The notes under the pieces were generated by a model. The model was not told the origin of the DNA, made no database searches, and saw only the letters and a program-made list of their open reading frames with translations. Made by a program: the position numbers and the translations under genes. From NCBI RefSeq assembly GCF_019799925.1, contig NZ_JABGCG010000002.1, positions 1 through 64,000 on the forward strand: a stretch of DNA of 64,000 nt. Reading direction: 5' to 3'. This DNA is from Blastococcus sp. CPCC 205250 (GTDB lineage Bacteria > Actinomycetota > Actinomycetes > Mycobacteriales > Geodermatophilaceae). Shown here in pieces: positions 26,824-36,157 of this stretch (positions are counted from its first letter, which is position 1; each line of letters opens with the position of its first letter).

Positions 26824-28512
26824 CTAGGTCGCTATCACCCGGATCGAGTGCAGTCCGGTGGAGCCGGAGGGGAACGGCGCGGCGCGGTCGGCGGTCTGCA
26901 CCTCGCCGTCGGCCGAGGTGGCCCGGACGGTGAGCTGGTAGCTGCCGGGGGCGAAGTCGTAGGGCAGCACCCACTGGCGCCACAGGTCGGCGTCCACCTC
27001 GGGGGCGAGCTCGGCGGGGAGCCACTCCCCCTCGTCGACGCGCACCTCGACCGACTCGATGCCGCGGGTCTGGGCCCAGGCGACACCGGCGATCGGCAGC
27101 CGGCCGGCCGCGAACCGGCGCAGCGGGGCCGGGGTGTCGATGCGGGAGGCCACCTTGATCGGCCCCTCCTGCGCCCAGTCCCGCTGGACCCAGTAGGCGT
27201 CGAAGGCGTCGAACGTGGTCGCCTCGATGCCGACCAGCCACTTGCAGGCCGACACGTAGCCGTACAGGCCGGGGATGATCATCCGGACCGGGAAGCCGTG
27301 CTCCACGGGGAGCGGCTCGCCGTTCATCCCGATGGCCAGCATCGCGTCCTCGACGTCGAGGGCCGAGCGCGTCGGGGCGCCGATGGTCATGCCGTCGCTG
27401 GAGCGGCAGACCAGCTGCGTGGAGTCGGCGGAGATCCCGTTCTCGCGCAGGAACGCGCCGAGCGGGACACCGATCCAGCGGGCGGTGCCGGCCAACCGGC
27501 CCCCGACCTCGTTGGAGACGCAGGTCAGGGTGACGTCGCGCTCGATGAGGTCGTCGCGGTCGTACAGGTCCTCGAGCGAGAACGTGGTGCGGGAGTCGAA
27601 CGCCCCGGTCAGCTCCAGCCGGTAGTCCGAGGGCTGGATCTGCGGCACGGTGATGGCGGTGTCGACGCGGTAGAAGTCCCCGTTGCGGGTCATCAGCGGG
27701 GTGACGCCGTCGACGGTCTCGGCCAGGTCGGCCCCGACCGGGAGCCGGGGGGCCGGGGAGGCGGGCGTCGGCAGGGTCAGGGCCGCACGCGCCTCGCTGA
27801 CGTCGAACCGGCGCTGGAGCAGGTATCCGCCCCCGCCGGTCACCGCGGCGGCGCCGACCGCGACACCGCCGGCCAGGAAGAAGCCCCGGCGGTCCAGGCC
27901 CTTGCGGTCGCCCGAGGCGACCAGCGCCTCGCGCAGCCGGTCGACGGCGGTCTCGTCGGCGTGCCGGCCCACGGCCGGGGTCGCGTCCGCCGACGGCCGC
28001 GACCGCGGGAGGACGGGCACCCCGGTGAGCGGCCGCAGGAGGAACAGCAGCGCGACGATGCCAGCCACCGCGCCGACGACCGACGGCAGCCAGGCCAGCT
28101 TCTCGGCGGCGGGCCGGCTGACCGCGGCCAGCGCCCCGAGGACGCCGAAGACGGCGACGCCGAGGATCCCGGCCGGCCGCCAGCGCAGGGCCAGCAGGCC
28201 GACCACCATCGCGTAGACCGCGACGATGACCAGGGTCCCGACGACCAGGGCGATCTTGTCGTTCTCCCCGAAGGTCCGGATGGCGAACTGCTTCACCGGC
28301 TCGGGGGTCAGCGTGATGACGGTGTCCCCGACCGCGATGACCGGTGCCGAGGAGGGACCGGTCAGCGCCGACACCAGCTGGGCGACGCCCAGGGCCACCG
28401 CGGCGGCGAGGAGGCCGGCGAGCGCCGCGAACAGGCGGCGCAGCCAGCGACCGTCGCGGCCCTCGGGCGCGGCGTCGGCGGCGGGCGCGGGGGCCTGCTC
28501 GGTGGTGGTCAC
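26824..28512 (-). CDS. Membrane-anchored molybdopterin-dependent oxidoreductase (sulfite oxidase-like)
   Basis: About 562 aa. The N-terminal ~165 residues contain four or so membrane helices (LFAALAGLLAAAVALGVAQL, ALVVGTLVIVAVYAMVVGLL and others). A twin-arginine-like motif DRRGFFLAGG (Arg208-209) precedes another hydrophobic stretch, suggesting export of the catalytic part. The sulfite-oxidase-type Mo domain follows with Cys331 in DVTLTCVSNEVGG as the probable molybdenum ligand, RWIGVPLGAFL, and FPVRMIIPGLYGYVSACKWL; a C-terminal Ig-like dimerisation domain ends the protein. GTG 28512 is chosen, with GTG 28551 and ATG 28548 as alternatives. The substrate is unknown. Confidence 0.82.
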   Translation of the reverse strand: MTTTEQAPAPAADAAPEGRDGRWLRRLFAALAGLLAAAVALGVAQLVSALTGPSSAPVIAVGDTVITLTPEPVKQFAIRTFGENDKIALVVGTLVIVAVYAMVVGLLALRWRPAGILGVAVFGVLGALAAVSRPAAEKLAWLPSVVGAVAGIVALLFLLRPLTGVPVLPRSRPSADATPAVGRHADETAVDRLREALVASGDRKGLDRRGFFLAGGVAVGAAAVTGGGGYLLQRRFDVSEARAALTLPTPASPAPRLPVGADLAETVDGVTPLMTRNGDFYRVDTAITVPQIQPSDYRLELTGAFDSRTTFSLEDLYDRDDLIERDVTLTCVSNEVGGRLAGTARWIGVPLGAFLRENGISADSTQLVCRSSDGMTIGAPTRSALDVEDAMLAIGMNGEPLPVEHGFPVRMIIPGLYGYVSACKWLVGIEATTFDAFDAYWVQRDWAQEGPIKVASRIDTPAPLRRFAAGRLPIAGVAWAQTRGIESVEVRVDEGEWLPAELAPEVDADLWRQWVLPYDFAPGSYQLTVRATSADGEVQTADRAAPFPSGSTGLHSIRVIAT

Positions 28513-28593
28513 GTCGAGTCTTCGGAGCGAGGTGCCGGATCGGATCATCACGGATCGGTCACGATGCCCGGACGGCGCCGTCCGGGCCAGACC

Positions 28594-29328
28594 TCAGCGC
28601 GCGGCGGAGCGACGCCAGCCCTCGTGGCGGTACCACTCCGACGACGGCTTCAGCGCCAGCGCGACGACCCCGACGAGGGTCAGCAGCCACTGGAAGACCG
28701 CCATCGAGGTGAGGAAGCCCGATGCCCCGGTGGCGGTGCCGCCGCTCAGCCCGGCCAGCCCGAACACGACGGTGATGCCGCCGAGCACGAAGAGCACGAT
28801 GCGGGCCCAGTTGCGCCCCTTCCAGGCGAACCAGATGAACAGCGCCTGCAGGGCCACGAGCAGGAGCCCGAACACGATGCCGATCGTCAGGGCGGTGCGG
28901 GCGACGTCCTCGGTGATCGAGGAGTCCTGCGACTGCAGCTGGTCGATCAGGTCGTCGGGGTCGGAGAACTGGACGACGGCCGAGATGAGCCCGAGGACCA
29001 GGGTCGCCACGAAGGCCCCGATGCCGATGCGCACCGTCGTCGGCCGCTCCATCGGCGCGGGCGGCGGGCTCCCCCAGCCGGGCGGCGCGGACGGGGCCGG
29101 CGCGTAGCCGTACGGGTCCTGCTGCCCGTACGGGGGCTGCTGCCCGTACGGGGGCTGCTGCCCGTAGGGGGGCTGCTGCCCGTAGGGGTCCTGTTGCCCG
29201 TAGGGAGGCTGCTGGCCGTACGGGGGCTGCCCGTACGGCGGCTGCTGGCCGGGGCCCGGGTACGCCGGCGGCCCCGGGGGAGGCTGCTGGCCGCCCTGCT
29301 GCTCCGAGCCGTCCTGTCCTGCTGCCAT
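28594..29328 (-). CDS. Membrane protein with PYGQQ repeats
   Basis: A 244-aa protein. Residues about 15-95 are a low-complexity Pro/Tyr/Gly/Gln region with about ten copies of PYGQQ or PYGQ, encoded by near-identical direct repeats around 29104-29260. Four hydrophobic helices follow (IGIGAFVATLVLGLISAVV; TIGIVFGLLLVALQALFIWF; WARIVLFVLGGITVVFGL; the last TSMAVFQWLLTLVGVVALAL). The architecture is common in actinobacterial DUF-type membrane proteins whose disordered cytoplasmic tails may mediate protein contacts. GGGAG lies 6 nt before the ATG. The function is unknown. Confidence 0.78.
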   Translation of the reverse strand: MAAGQDGSEQQGGQQPPPGPPAYPGPGQQPPYGQPPYGQQPPYGQQDPYGQQPPYGQQPPYGQQPPYGQQDPYGYAPAPSAPPGWGSPPPAPMERPTTVRIGIGAFVATLVLGLISAVVQFSDPDDLIDQLQSQDSSITEDVARTALTIGIVFGLLLVALQALFIWFAWKGRNWARIVLFVLGGITVVFGLAGLSGGTATGASGFLTSMAVFQWLLTLVGVVALALKPSSEWYRHEGWRRSAAR

Positions 29329-29458
29329 GTCCACTCCCACGCCGTGCCGGTGTGCCCTCCCGATCATGGACGACCGGCCGGGGCGACGGGTTCCGCCGCC
29401 CCGGCCGTGGCCGCCGTGCCGCCCTCCCGCCCGCGAGCGGTGGGGACCGGGGGCTCCG

Positions 29459-32047
29459 TCAGGCCCGGCGGACGACCAGGCCGTCGACGGAGAGGTCCTC
29501 GGGGGCGTCGACCAGGACCTCGTCGCCGTCCCGGATGTCGCCGGCCAGCAGCGCCCGGGCGAGCTGGTCGCCGATCGCCGACTGCACCAGCCGGCGCAGC
29601 GGCCGGGCGCCGTACACCGGGTCGAAGCCGTTGAGCGCCAGCCACTCGCGCGCGGCGTCGGTGACGGTGAGCGTCAGCCGGCGGGCGGCGAGGCGGCGGG
29701 CCAGGACGTCGACCTGGATGTCGACGATCCCGGTCAGCTCCTCGCTGCCGAGGGCCCGGAAGACCACCACGTCGTCCAGCCGGTTGAGGAACTCCGGCTT
29801 GAAGTGCCCGCGGACGACCTGCATGACCGCCTCACGACGACTGGCCTCCGGGACCGACTGGTCGGCGATCAGCTGCGAGCCGAGGTTCGACGTCAGGATC
29901 AGGATGGTGTTCCGGAAGTCGACCGTGCGGCCCTGACCGTCGGTGAGCCGGCCGTCGTCGAGGACCTGGAGCAGGACGTCGAAGACGTCGGGGTGGGCCT
30001 TCTCCACCTCGTCCAGCAGGACGACGGTGTAGGGCCGGCGCCGCACGGCCTCGGTGAGCTGACCGCCGGCCTCGTAGCCGACGTAGCCGGGCGGGGCTCC
30101 GACCAGGCGGGCCACCGAGTGCTTCTCGGAGTACTCGCTCATGTCGATGCGGACCATCGCCCGCTCGTCGTCGAACAGGAACTCCGCCAGCGCCTTGGCC
30201 AGCTCGGTCTTGCCGACCCCGGTCGGTCCGAGGAAGAGGAAGGAGCCCGTGGGACGGTCCGGGTCGGCGACGCCGGAGCGGGCCCGGCGGACGGCGTCGG
30301 CGACGGCGCGCACCGCGTCCGGCTGGCCGACGACCCGCTGGGCGAGCTCGTCCTCCATCCGCAGCAGCTTCTGCGTCTCCCCCTCGAGCAGCCGGCCGGC
30401 GGGGATGCCGGTCCACGCCTGGACGACCTCGGCGATGTCGTCGGGGCCGACCTCCTCCTTGAGCATCGAGTCGCCGGTCTCCACCGACGTCTCCGCCTCG
30501 ACCAGGGCCTTCTGCAGCTGCGGGATGCGCCCGTAGCGGAGCTCGGCCACGTGGGCGAGGTCGCCCTCGCGCTCGGCGCGCTCGGCGTCGGTGCGGACCC
30601 GCTCCAGCTCCTCCTTGATCTGCTGGATCCGGACGATCGCGCTCTTGTCCTGCTGCCAGCGGGCGGTCAGCTCGTCGAGCTCCTCCCGCTTGTCCCCGAG
30701 GTCCTTCCGCAGCGCCTCCAGCCGGGCCACCGAGGAGGGGTCGTCCTCCTTGGCCAGCGCCATCTCCTCGATCTCCAGCCGGCGGACGGCGCGCTCGACC
30801 TCGTCGACCTCGACCGGCCGGCTGTCGATCTCCATCCGGAGCCGGCTGGCGGCCTCGTCGACCAGGTCGATCGCCTTGTCCGGCAGGAAGCGGGCCGTGA
30901 CGTACCGGTCCGACAGGGTGGCGGCGGCCACGATCGCGGTGTCGGTGATGCGGACACCGTGGTGCACCTCGTAGCGCTCCTTGAGCCCGCGGAGGATGCC
31001 GATCGTGTCCTCGACGGAGGGTTCGCCCACGTAGACCTGCTGGAAGCGCCGCTCCAGCGCCGGGTCCTTCTCGATGTGCTCGCGGTACTCGTCGAGCGTC
31101 GTCGCCCCGACCATGCGCAGCTCGCCGCGGGCCAGCATCGGCTTGATCATGTTGCCGGCGTCCATCGCCGACTCGCCGGTGGCGCCGGCGCCCACGATGG
31201 TGTGCAGCTCGTCGATGAAGGTGACGACCTGGCCCTCGGCCTCGGTGATCTCCTGTAGCACGGCCTTGAGCCGCTCCTCGAACTCACCGCGGTACTTGGC
31301 GCCGGCCACCATCGCACCGAGGTCCAGCGCCATCAGGCGCTTGCCTTTGAGGCTCTCCGGGACGTCGCCGGCGACGATCCGCTGGGCGAGCCCCTCGACG
31401 ATCGCCGTCTTCCCGACGCCGGGCTCGCCGATGAGGACCGGGTTGTTCTTGGTCCGCCGGGAGAGCACCTGCACGACGCGGCGGATCTCGGTGTCCCGGC
31501 CGACGACCGGGTCGATCTTGCCCTCACGGGCGCGCTCGGTGAGGTCGACGGCGAACTTCTCCAGGGCCTGGAAGGTGCTCTCCGGGTCGGCCGTCGTGAC
31601 CTTGCGGTTGCCGCGCACCGTGCGGAAGGCGGCCAGGAGCGTCTCGCGCGTCGCACCGGCGCTGGTGAGCACCGCACCGGCCTCGCCCCCGGAGCCGGCC
31701 AGCCCGACCAGCAGGTGCTCGGTGGAGACGAACTCGTCGCCCAGGGCGCTCGCCTGCTCGCCCGCGGCGTTCAGGACGCGCAGGAACTCACGCGAGGGTG
31801 CGGGGGCGGGCACGGTGGCGCCACTGACGCTGGGCAGCCGCCGCACGGCGGCCTCCGCCTTGGCGCGGACGTCGGCGGGGTCGGCGCCGGTGGCCTTGAG
31901 CAGCGGACCTGCGATGCCGTCGGACTGCTCGAGGAGGGCGACCAGGAGGTGCAGGGGCTCCAGCGCGGCCTGGCCGCGGTCGACGGCCAGCCGCTGGGCG
32001 GCCGTGACGGCCTCCTGCGAACGGGTGGTGAGCTTGCTCTGCGCCAT
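29459..32047 (-). CDS. clpB: ATP-dependent disaggregase ClpB
   Basis: An 862-aa Hsp100 chaperone that, with DnaK, resolubilises aggregates. It contains the N-domain (about 1-145), AAA1 with [18 protein letters not shown] and the pore segment [16 protein letters not shown], the long coiled-coil M domain (about 410-525, [21 protein letters not shown] region) that distinguishes ClpB from ClpC, and AAA2 with [18 protein letters not shown] and [23 protein letters not shown] 32047 starts [18 protein letters not shown]-like HspR operator lies 72-92 bp upstream, so heat-shock repression by the HspR encoded at 36154 is expected. Confidence 0.97.
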   Translation of the reverse strand: MAQSKLTTRSQEAVTAAQRLAVDRGQAALEPLHLLVALLEQSDGIAGPLLKATGADPADVRAKAEAAVRRLPSVSGATVPAPAPSREFLRVLNAAGEQASALGDEFVSTEHLLVGLAGSGGEAGAVLTSAGATRETLLAAFRTVRGNRKVTTADPESTFQALEKFAVDLTERAREGKIDPVVGRDTEIRRVVQVLSRRTKNNPVLIGEPGVGKTAIVEGLAQRIVAGDVPESLKGKRLMALDLGAMVAGAKYRGEFEERLKAVLQEITEAEGQVVTFIDELHTIVGAGATGESAMDAGNMIKPMLARGELRMVGATTLDEYREHIEKDPALERRFQQVYVGEPSVEDTIGILRGLKERYEVHHGVRITDTAIVAAATLSDRYVTARFLPDKAIDLVDEAASRLRMEIDSRPVEVDEVERAVRRLEIEEMALAKEDDPSSVARLEALRKDLGDKREELDELTARWQQDKSAIVRIQQIKEELERVRTDAERAEREGDLAHVAELRYGRIPQLQKALVEAETSVETGDSMLKEEVGPDDIAEVVQAWTGIPAGRLLEGETQKLLRMEDELAQRVVGQPDAVRAVADAVRRARSGVADPDRPTGSFLFLGPTGVGKTELAKALAEFLFDDERAMVRIDMSEYSEKHSVARLVGAPPGYVGYEAGGQLTEAVRRRPYTVVLLDEVEKAHPDVFDVLLQVLDDGRLTDGQGRTVDFRNTILILTSNLGSQLIADQSVPEASRREAVMQVVRGHFKPEFLNRLDDVVVFRALGSEELTGIVDIQVDVLARRLAARRLTLTVTDAAREWLALNGFDPVYGARPLRRLVQSAIGDQLARALLAGDIRDGDEVLVDAPEDLSVDGLVVRRA

Positions 32048-32118
32048 CGGTGGCGGGTGTTCCTCTCGCTGTCGGGGCCGGGGAGTCCCGGCCGGTCGAT
32101 GGGGGCAACGCACGCAGG

Positions 32119-32139
32119 GTTGAGTCTGTTCCGCTCAAC
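32119..32139. promoter_or_regulatory. HAIR-like HspR operator upstream of clpB
   Basis: GTTGAGT-N7-GCTCAAC (32119-32139) matches the HspR consensus CTTGAGT-N7-ACTCAAG in 11 of 14 defined positions, with exact 7-nt spacing. It lies between clpB and the divergent ohrR, 72 bp upstream of the clpB ATG, and may overlap a TTGAGC -35 box for clpB. Confidence 0.8.
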
Positions 32140-32258
32140 CTCGCTGCGTCCACCCGCCGCAGCCAGGAGTGCCCGGACGTGACCCACGTCTCACCCTGCG
32201 ACGCATCTGATACCGCATCGAGAAAGGAAGAACGCAATTCGGCCGTAGACTGCTGGAC

Positions 32259-32717
32259 ATGACGCGCCTGCCGGCCCCCAGCGTCCTCCTGGAGGACCAG
32301 CTGTGCTTCGCCCTGTATGCCGCGTCGCGCGCTCTCACCGCGCGGTACCGGCCCCAGCTCGACGAGATCGGGCTGACCTATCCGCAGTACCTGGTGATGA
32401 TGCTGCTCTGGGAAGAGGACAACCAGACCGTCGGCCAGCTCGGCGCCCGCCTGAACCTCGACAGCGGCACGCTGTCCCCGCTGCTCAAGCGGCTGACGGC
32501 GGCGGGCCTCGTGACGCGGCACCGCCGCGTCGAGGACGAGCGCTCGGTGGCCATCGCCCTCACCGAGCAGGGCCGGTCGCTGCGCGAGCGTGGCCTCGCG
32601 ATCAACGAGGACATGCTGTGCGCGCTGCAGCTGGACCAGAGCGACTTCGGCGCCCTCAAGAGCCAGCTCGAGGTCCTCATCGACCGCGTCGGCACGGCCG
32701 AGCGCCCGGGGGCCTGA
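32259..32717 (+). CDS. OhrR-type MarR-family peroxide regulator
   Basis: A 152-aa MarR-family repressor. The N-terminal LLEDQLCFALYAASRALTARY carries Cys16, the peroxide-sensing Cys of OhrR; Cys121 near the C-terminus fits the two-cysteine subclass that forms an intersubunit disulfide. The winged helix includes LNLDSGTLSPLLKRLTAAG and RHRRVEDERSVAI. It is followed by the osmC/ohr-family gene in the same direction, its probable target. It diverges from clpB. Confidence 0.88.
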   Translation: MTRLPAPSVLLEDQLCFALYAASRALTARYRPQLDEIGLTYPQYLVMMLLWEEDNQTVGQLGARLNLDSGTLSPLLKRLTAAGLVTRHRRVEDERSVAIALTEQGRSLRERGLAINEDMLCALQLDQSDFGALKSQLEVLIDRVGTAERPGA

Positions 32718-32804
32718 GCTCCCCGGTTGTGGTCGACCCGGCCGGGTAGGGCCGGGTGGACGCCGTCCAGCACGGGGCGGCGCGACCACGATGGAGGAAG
32801 ACCC

Positions 32805-33245
32805 ATGCCCTCTCGTACCGCCCGTACGGCCTGGAACGGCACCCTGCAGGAGGGGTCGGGCCAGGTCGAGCTGTCGAGCTCGAAGGCGGGCACCTTCGAC
32901 GTCAGCTTCCCCAAGCGCGCCGCCGAGGAGGCCGGCGGCACGACGAGCCCCGAGGAGCTCATCGCCGCCGCCCACTCGTCCTGCTTCGCGATGGCCCTGT
33001 CCAGCGAGATCGGCAAGGCCGGCGGGACGCCGCAGTCGCTGGAGATCAGCGCCGACGTGACGCTCGGCCAGAAGGACGGCGCGCCGACCATCACGACGAT
33101 CCACCTGACCGTGCGCGGTGAGGTGGAGGGGCTCGACGCCGCCGGGTTCGAGCAGGCCGCCCAGGCGGCCAAGGCCGGCTGCCCGGTCAGCAAGGCACTG
33201 GCCGGCGTCGGCGAGATCACGCTGGACGCCTCGCTGGAGAGCTGA
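32805..33245 (+). CDS. OsmC/Ohr-family peroxiredoxin
   Basis: A 146-aa thiol peroxidase. Both catalytic cysteines are present, in IAAAHSSCFAMALSS and AAKAGCPVSKAL, along with a conserved Arg/Glu-containing N-terminal region (ARTAWNGTLQEGSG). TSPEELIAAAH is closer to the OsmC branch than to Ohr proper. It reduces organic hydroperoxides in the cytosol, probably with a dihydrolipoamide-type reductant. GGAGGA precedes ATG. The adjacent OhrR-type regulator suggests induction by organic peroxides. Confidence 0.88.
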   Translation: MPSRTARTAWNGTLQEGSGQVELSSSKAGTFDVSFPKRAAEEAGGTTSPEELIAAAHSSCFAMALSSEIGKAGGTPQSLEISADVTLGQKDGAPTITTIHLTVRGEVEGLDAAGFEQAAQAAKAGCPVSKALAGVGEITLDASLES

Positions 33246-33307
33246 CGGGAGGACCTCTCCCCGCTCGCGCCTGCCACGCTCGGCGCGGGTCTCCGGGTGA
33301 GGTCGGA

Positions 33308-33344
33308 CCAGTGGCCCGGGACCGAGTCGGTCCCGGGCCACTGG
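33308..33344. terminator. Perfect 16-bp stem-loop between convergent genes
   Basis: The arms 33308-33323 and 33329-33344 are perfect complements (CCAGTGGCCCGGGACC on the left) with a 5-nt loop. It lies between the ends of osmC (33245) and the DHA2 transporter (33364), so it probably terminates both. Confidence 0.75.
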
Positions 33345-33363
33345 CGTCCCACGGTGGAGCGGC

Positions 33364-34956
33364 TCAGCGGGCGAGCGCGGCCTCCTCGGCCGGGGCGGCC
33401 TCGGAGCGCGCCCGCTCCTCGCCGGTCTCGGTGCTCAGCGCGACCTCGCGGATGAGCAGGATCGCCACGACGGCGGTCACGGCCACGATCGCCGCGACCA
33501 GGAAGATCCGCCCGGTGGCGTCGCCGTAGGAGACGGCGATGAGCTCCCGTACGGCGGGGGGCGCGTCGGCGAGGTCGGCCAGCCCGACGCTGCCGGAGCC
33601 CGCGGACCCCGCCGCACCCTCGGGCAGACCCGCGGCGATGAGCGTGCCGACCCGGGCGCTGAGGACCGCGCCCAGCACCGAGACGCCGATCGTGCCGCCG
33701 AGGCTGCGGAAGAAGGCCACGGCGGAGCTCGCCGAGCCCAGGTCCTGCGCCGCGACCGTGTTCTGCACGGCCAGCACGAGGTTCTGCATCGTCATGCCGA
33801 TGCCCGTCCCGAGCACGAAGAGGAAGACGCCCAGCAGCGGCATCGGGGTGGCGTGGTCGATGGTGGACAACAGGCCGAACCCGACGACGACGGCCACCGA
33901 CCCGGCCACCAGGAACCGCTTCCACCGGCCGTACCGGGTGATCAGCGACCCGGAGACGGTCGAGGAGACCAGCAGCCCGGCGACCATCGGGATGGTGAGC
34001 AGGCCGGCGGCGGTCGGCGAGTAGCCGCGGGAGATCTGCAGGTACTGGCCCAGGAAGACCGACGCCCCGAACATCGCGATGCCGATCGCGACGCTGGCGA
34101 TGACGGCGAGGGTCGTCGTGCGGTCGCGGAACAGCCGCAGCGGGACGATGGGCTCCTTCGCCCGCGTCTCGGTGACGAGGAAGGCGGCCACCGCGAGCAG
34201 GCCACCGGTGAGGAACAGCGCCGTCTCGGGAGACGCCCAGGCGAAGGTGTCACCGGCCAGGGTCACCCAGATCAGCAGGGCCGAGACGCCGGCGGTCAGG
34301 AAGGTGGCGCCGAGGTAGTCGATGTGCACGTCGCGCTTGGTCACCGGCAGGTGCAGCGTCCGCTGGAGCAGGACCAGCGCGACGGCCGCGAACGGGACGC
34401 CGACGTAGAAGCACCAGCGCCAGCCCAGCCAGCTCGTGTCGACCAGCAGGCCGCCCAGGAGCGGTCCGCCGATGGTGGCGACGGCCATGACGCTGCCCAG
34501 CAGGCCGGAGTACCGGCCCCGCTCGCGCGGGCTGATCATCGCCGCCATGGCGATCTGCACCAGCGCCTGCAGGCCGCCGAGGCCCAGGCCCTGGAGGACG
34601 CGCCAGGCGATGAGCGTCTCCACCGACTGGGAGAGCCCGGCCAGCATCGACCCGACGATGAACACGACGATCGACAGCTGGATCAGCAGCTTCTTGCTGA
34701 ACAGGTCGGCGAGCTTGCCCCAGATCGGCGTCGACGCCGTCGACGCGAGCAGGGTGGCGGTGACGACCCAGGTGTACTGGCTCTGGCTACCGCGCAGGTC
34801 GGTGATGATCGTGGGCAGGGCGTTGGAGACGACGGTCGAGGACAGGAACGCCACGAACATCGCCAGCAGCATCCCGGAGAGCGCCTCGAGGATCTGGCGG
34901 TGACTCATCCGGCCCTGCTGCTCCACGGGGGCGGGTGCGTCGATGGTGCTGGTCAC
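33364..34956 (-). CDS. DHA2-family MFS multidrug efflux transporter
   Basis: About 530 aa with 14 membrane helices (EmrB/QacA-like). It starts with SHRQILEALSGMLLAMFVAFLSSTVV and contains WVVTATLLASTASTPIWGKL, the DHA motif GWRWCFYVGVPFAAVAL and the later QNLVLAVQNTVAAQDLGSAS. GTG 34956 is chosen for its GGGAG four nt upstream; an in-frame GTG at 35025 overlaps the marR stop and would give a coupled longer form. It is the second gene of a marR-efflux operon controlled by the inverted repeat at 35531-35572. The substrate is unknown. Confidence 0.88.
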   Translation of the reverse strand: MTSTIDAPAPVEQQGRMSHRQILEALSGMLLAMFVAFLSSTVVSNALPTIITDLRGSQSQYTWVVTATLLASTASTPIWGKLADLFSKKLLIQLSIVVFIVGSMLAGLSQSVETLIAWRVLQGLGLGGLQALVQIAMAAMISPRERGRYSGLLGSVMAVATIGGPLLGGLLVDTSWLGWRWCFYVGVPFAAVALVLLQRTLHLPVTKRDVHIDYLGATFLTAGVSALLIWVTLAGDTFAWASPETALFLTGGLLAVAAFLVTETRAKEPIVPLRLFRDRTTTLAVIASVAIGIAMFGASVFLGQYLQISRGYSPTAAGLLTIPMVAGLLVSSTVSGSLITRYGRWKRFLVAGSVAVVVGFGLLSTIDHATPMPLLGVFLFVLGTGIGMTMQNLVLAVQNTVAAQDLGSASSAVAFFRSLGGTIGVSVLGAVLSARVGTLIAAGLPEGAAGSAGSGSVGLADLADAPPAVRELIAVSYGDATGRIFLVAAIVAVTAVVAILLIREVALSTETGEERARSEAAPAEEAALAR

Positions 34957-35021
34957 GGTTCTCCCGGTAGGGATCGGTGCGGTGGGTTCGGGAGTGCGCG
35001 GGGCGCGCTCGGGGGCGGTGG

Positions 35022-35507
35022 TCACGAGGCGACCCGCTCGGGCACGAGACGGCCGGTGTCGCGGCCGGCGACCTCCAGGTCGTCGAGGAGGCGCTCCACC
35101 AGCTCGGACAGGCGCACGGCGTCGTCCTCGTCCCAGCCGGCGAGTGCCGAGGCGGCCCAGTCGTTGCGCAACGCGCGGGTCGTGGCGAGCGCGTCGGTGC
35201 CGGCCGCGGTGAGCCGCAGCAGGCTGGCCCGCCCGTCCCGCGGGTCGCGACGGCGCTCGACGAAGCCGGCCCGCTCCAGCGCGGCGACCTGCCGGCTGGC
35301 GACGGAGACGTCGACGCCGGCGGCGGCCGCGAGCGCGCTGCACCGCTGCTCGCCGTCCCGCGCGAGGGGGCCGAGGAGCGCCCAGCCGTAGGAGGGCAGG
35401 TCGCCGTAGAGCACGTCCGCGGCGTGCGCCCCGAGGTGGCGACCGGTGCGCAGCAGGCGGGAGAGGCCGGCGGTGAGCCGGTCACGCGTGTCGCGGGTGG
35501 TGGGCAT
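35022..35507 (-). CDS. MarR-family regulator of the efflux operon
   Basis: A 161-aa winged-helix regulator. The HTH lies at about 55-100 (CSALAAAAGVDVSVASRQVA, FVERRRDPRDGRASLLRLT), flanked by helical dimerisation segments. It is immediately upstream of the DHA2 transporter and probably represses both genes by binding the 16-bp inverted repeat that overlaps the promoter 24-65 bp upstream of its own start. Confidence 0.87.
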   Translation of the reverse strand: MPTTRDTRDRLTAGLSRLLRTGRHLGAHAADVLYGDLPSYGWALLGPLARDGEQRCSALAAAAGVDVSVASRQVAALERAGFVERRRDPRDGRASLLRLTAAGTDALATTRALRNDWAASALAGWDEDDAVRLSELVERLLDDLEVAGRDTGRLVPERVAS

Positions 35508-35530
35508 GAGGACTCCGGTCCATCAGGTGC

Positions 35531-35572
35531 TTGCAGACGCCAACCATATACCTGCTTGGTTGTGGTCTGCAA
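35531..35572 (-). promoter_or_regulatory. Long inverted repeat overlapping the marR-efflux promoter
   Basis: TTGCAGACGCCAACCA (35531-35546) and TGGTTGTGGTCTGCAA (35557-35572) are complementary at 14 of 16 positions around a 10-nt spacer. On the reverse strand, TTGCAG (35572-35567) and TATATG are 16 nt apart and look like -35 and -10 boxes, so repressor binding would cover the promoter. Confidence 0.75.
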
Positions 35573-35614
35573 CGACTGGCGACGTGGTGTCGCCCACGCC
35601 TCCCTCCGACGAGC

Positions 35615-35648
35615 GACGCCCGGCTCCGCGCGTGCGGAGCCGGGCGTC
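35615..35648. terminator. Perfect 15-bp stem-loop, end of the dnaK operon
   Basis: GACGCCCGGCTCCGC (35615-35629) pairs perfectly with 35634-35648 across a GCGT loop, 33 bp beyond the stop of the last operon gene (marR, 35681). Confidence 0.75.
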
Positions 35649-35680
35649 GGGGTGTCAGGAGGCCGGGGGACCGGCCGGGC

Positions 35681-36157
35681 TCAGGGCGTGGTGCCGCGGA
35701 TGTGGGCCTCGCCGAGCCGGTTGAACCGGCCGAGGAGCTCCCCGAGGCTGGCGACGTCCTCCACCGGCCAGTGCGAGAGGTCCTCCTCCCAGCGGGCGCG
35801 GCGGGCCTCGCGGATGCTGGCCAGCTGCGCCGCTCCCTCTGGCGAGGGGGTCAGCACCTGGGCGCGCCCGTCGGTGGGGTCGGCCTCGCGGCTGACGAGC
35901 CCGAGGTCGACCAACGACGACACCTGCCGGCTGACCGTGCTCTTGTCCAGGCCCAGCCGGACGACGAGGTCGGTGGCCCGCAGGGGACCGGCGTCGGCCA
36001 GCAGCGCGAGCAGCCCGTACGCCGCGCCGTCCAGGTCCGGGTGGATCTCCCGGGCCAGCCGGGTGGACATCGCCCGTGACCGGCGCAGCAGCAGCCCGAT
36101 CTCGCGCTCCACGACGACGTACGCCTCGTGGGTGTCGACCGGCCGGTCCCCGGTCAC
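35681..36157 (-). CDS. MarR-family regulator, last gene of the dnaK operon
   Basis: A 158-aa MarR protein: EAYVVVEREIGLLLRRSRAM, winged helix with TDLVVRLGLDKSTVSRQVSSL and READPTDGRAQVLTPS. The GTG start lies within the overlap with the hspR stop (GTGA), so it is translationally coupled to hspR and would be heat-inducible with the chaperones. No MarR-type palindrome was found nearby, and its target and ligand are unknown. Confidence 0.83.
   Translation of the reverse strand: MTGDRPVDTHEAYVVVEREIGLLLRRSRAMSTRLAREIHPDLDGAAYGLLALLADAGPLRATDLVVRLGLDKSTVSRQVSSLVDLGLVSREADPTDGRAQVLTPSPEGAAQLASIREARRARWEEDLSHWPVEDVASLGELLGRFNRLGEAHIRGTTP

Noticed and set aside
29104..29260. Direct repeats upstream of the membrane helices of the gene at 28594
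   Set aside because: They are coding repeats for PYGQQ units, not a mobile element or regulatory array.
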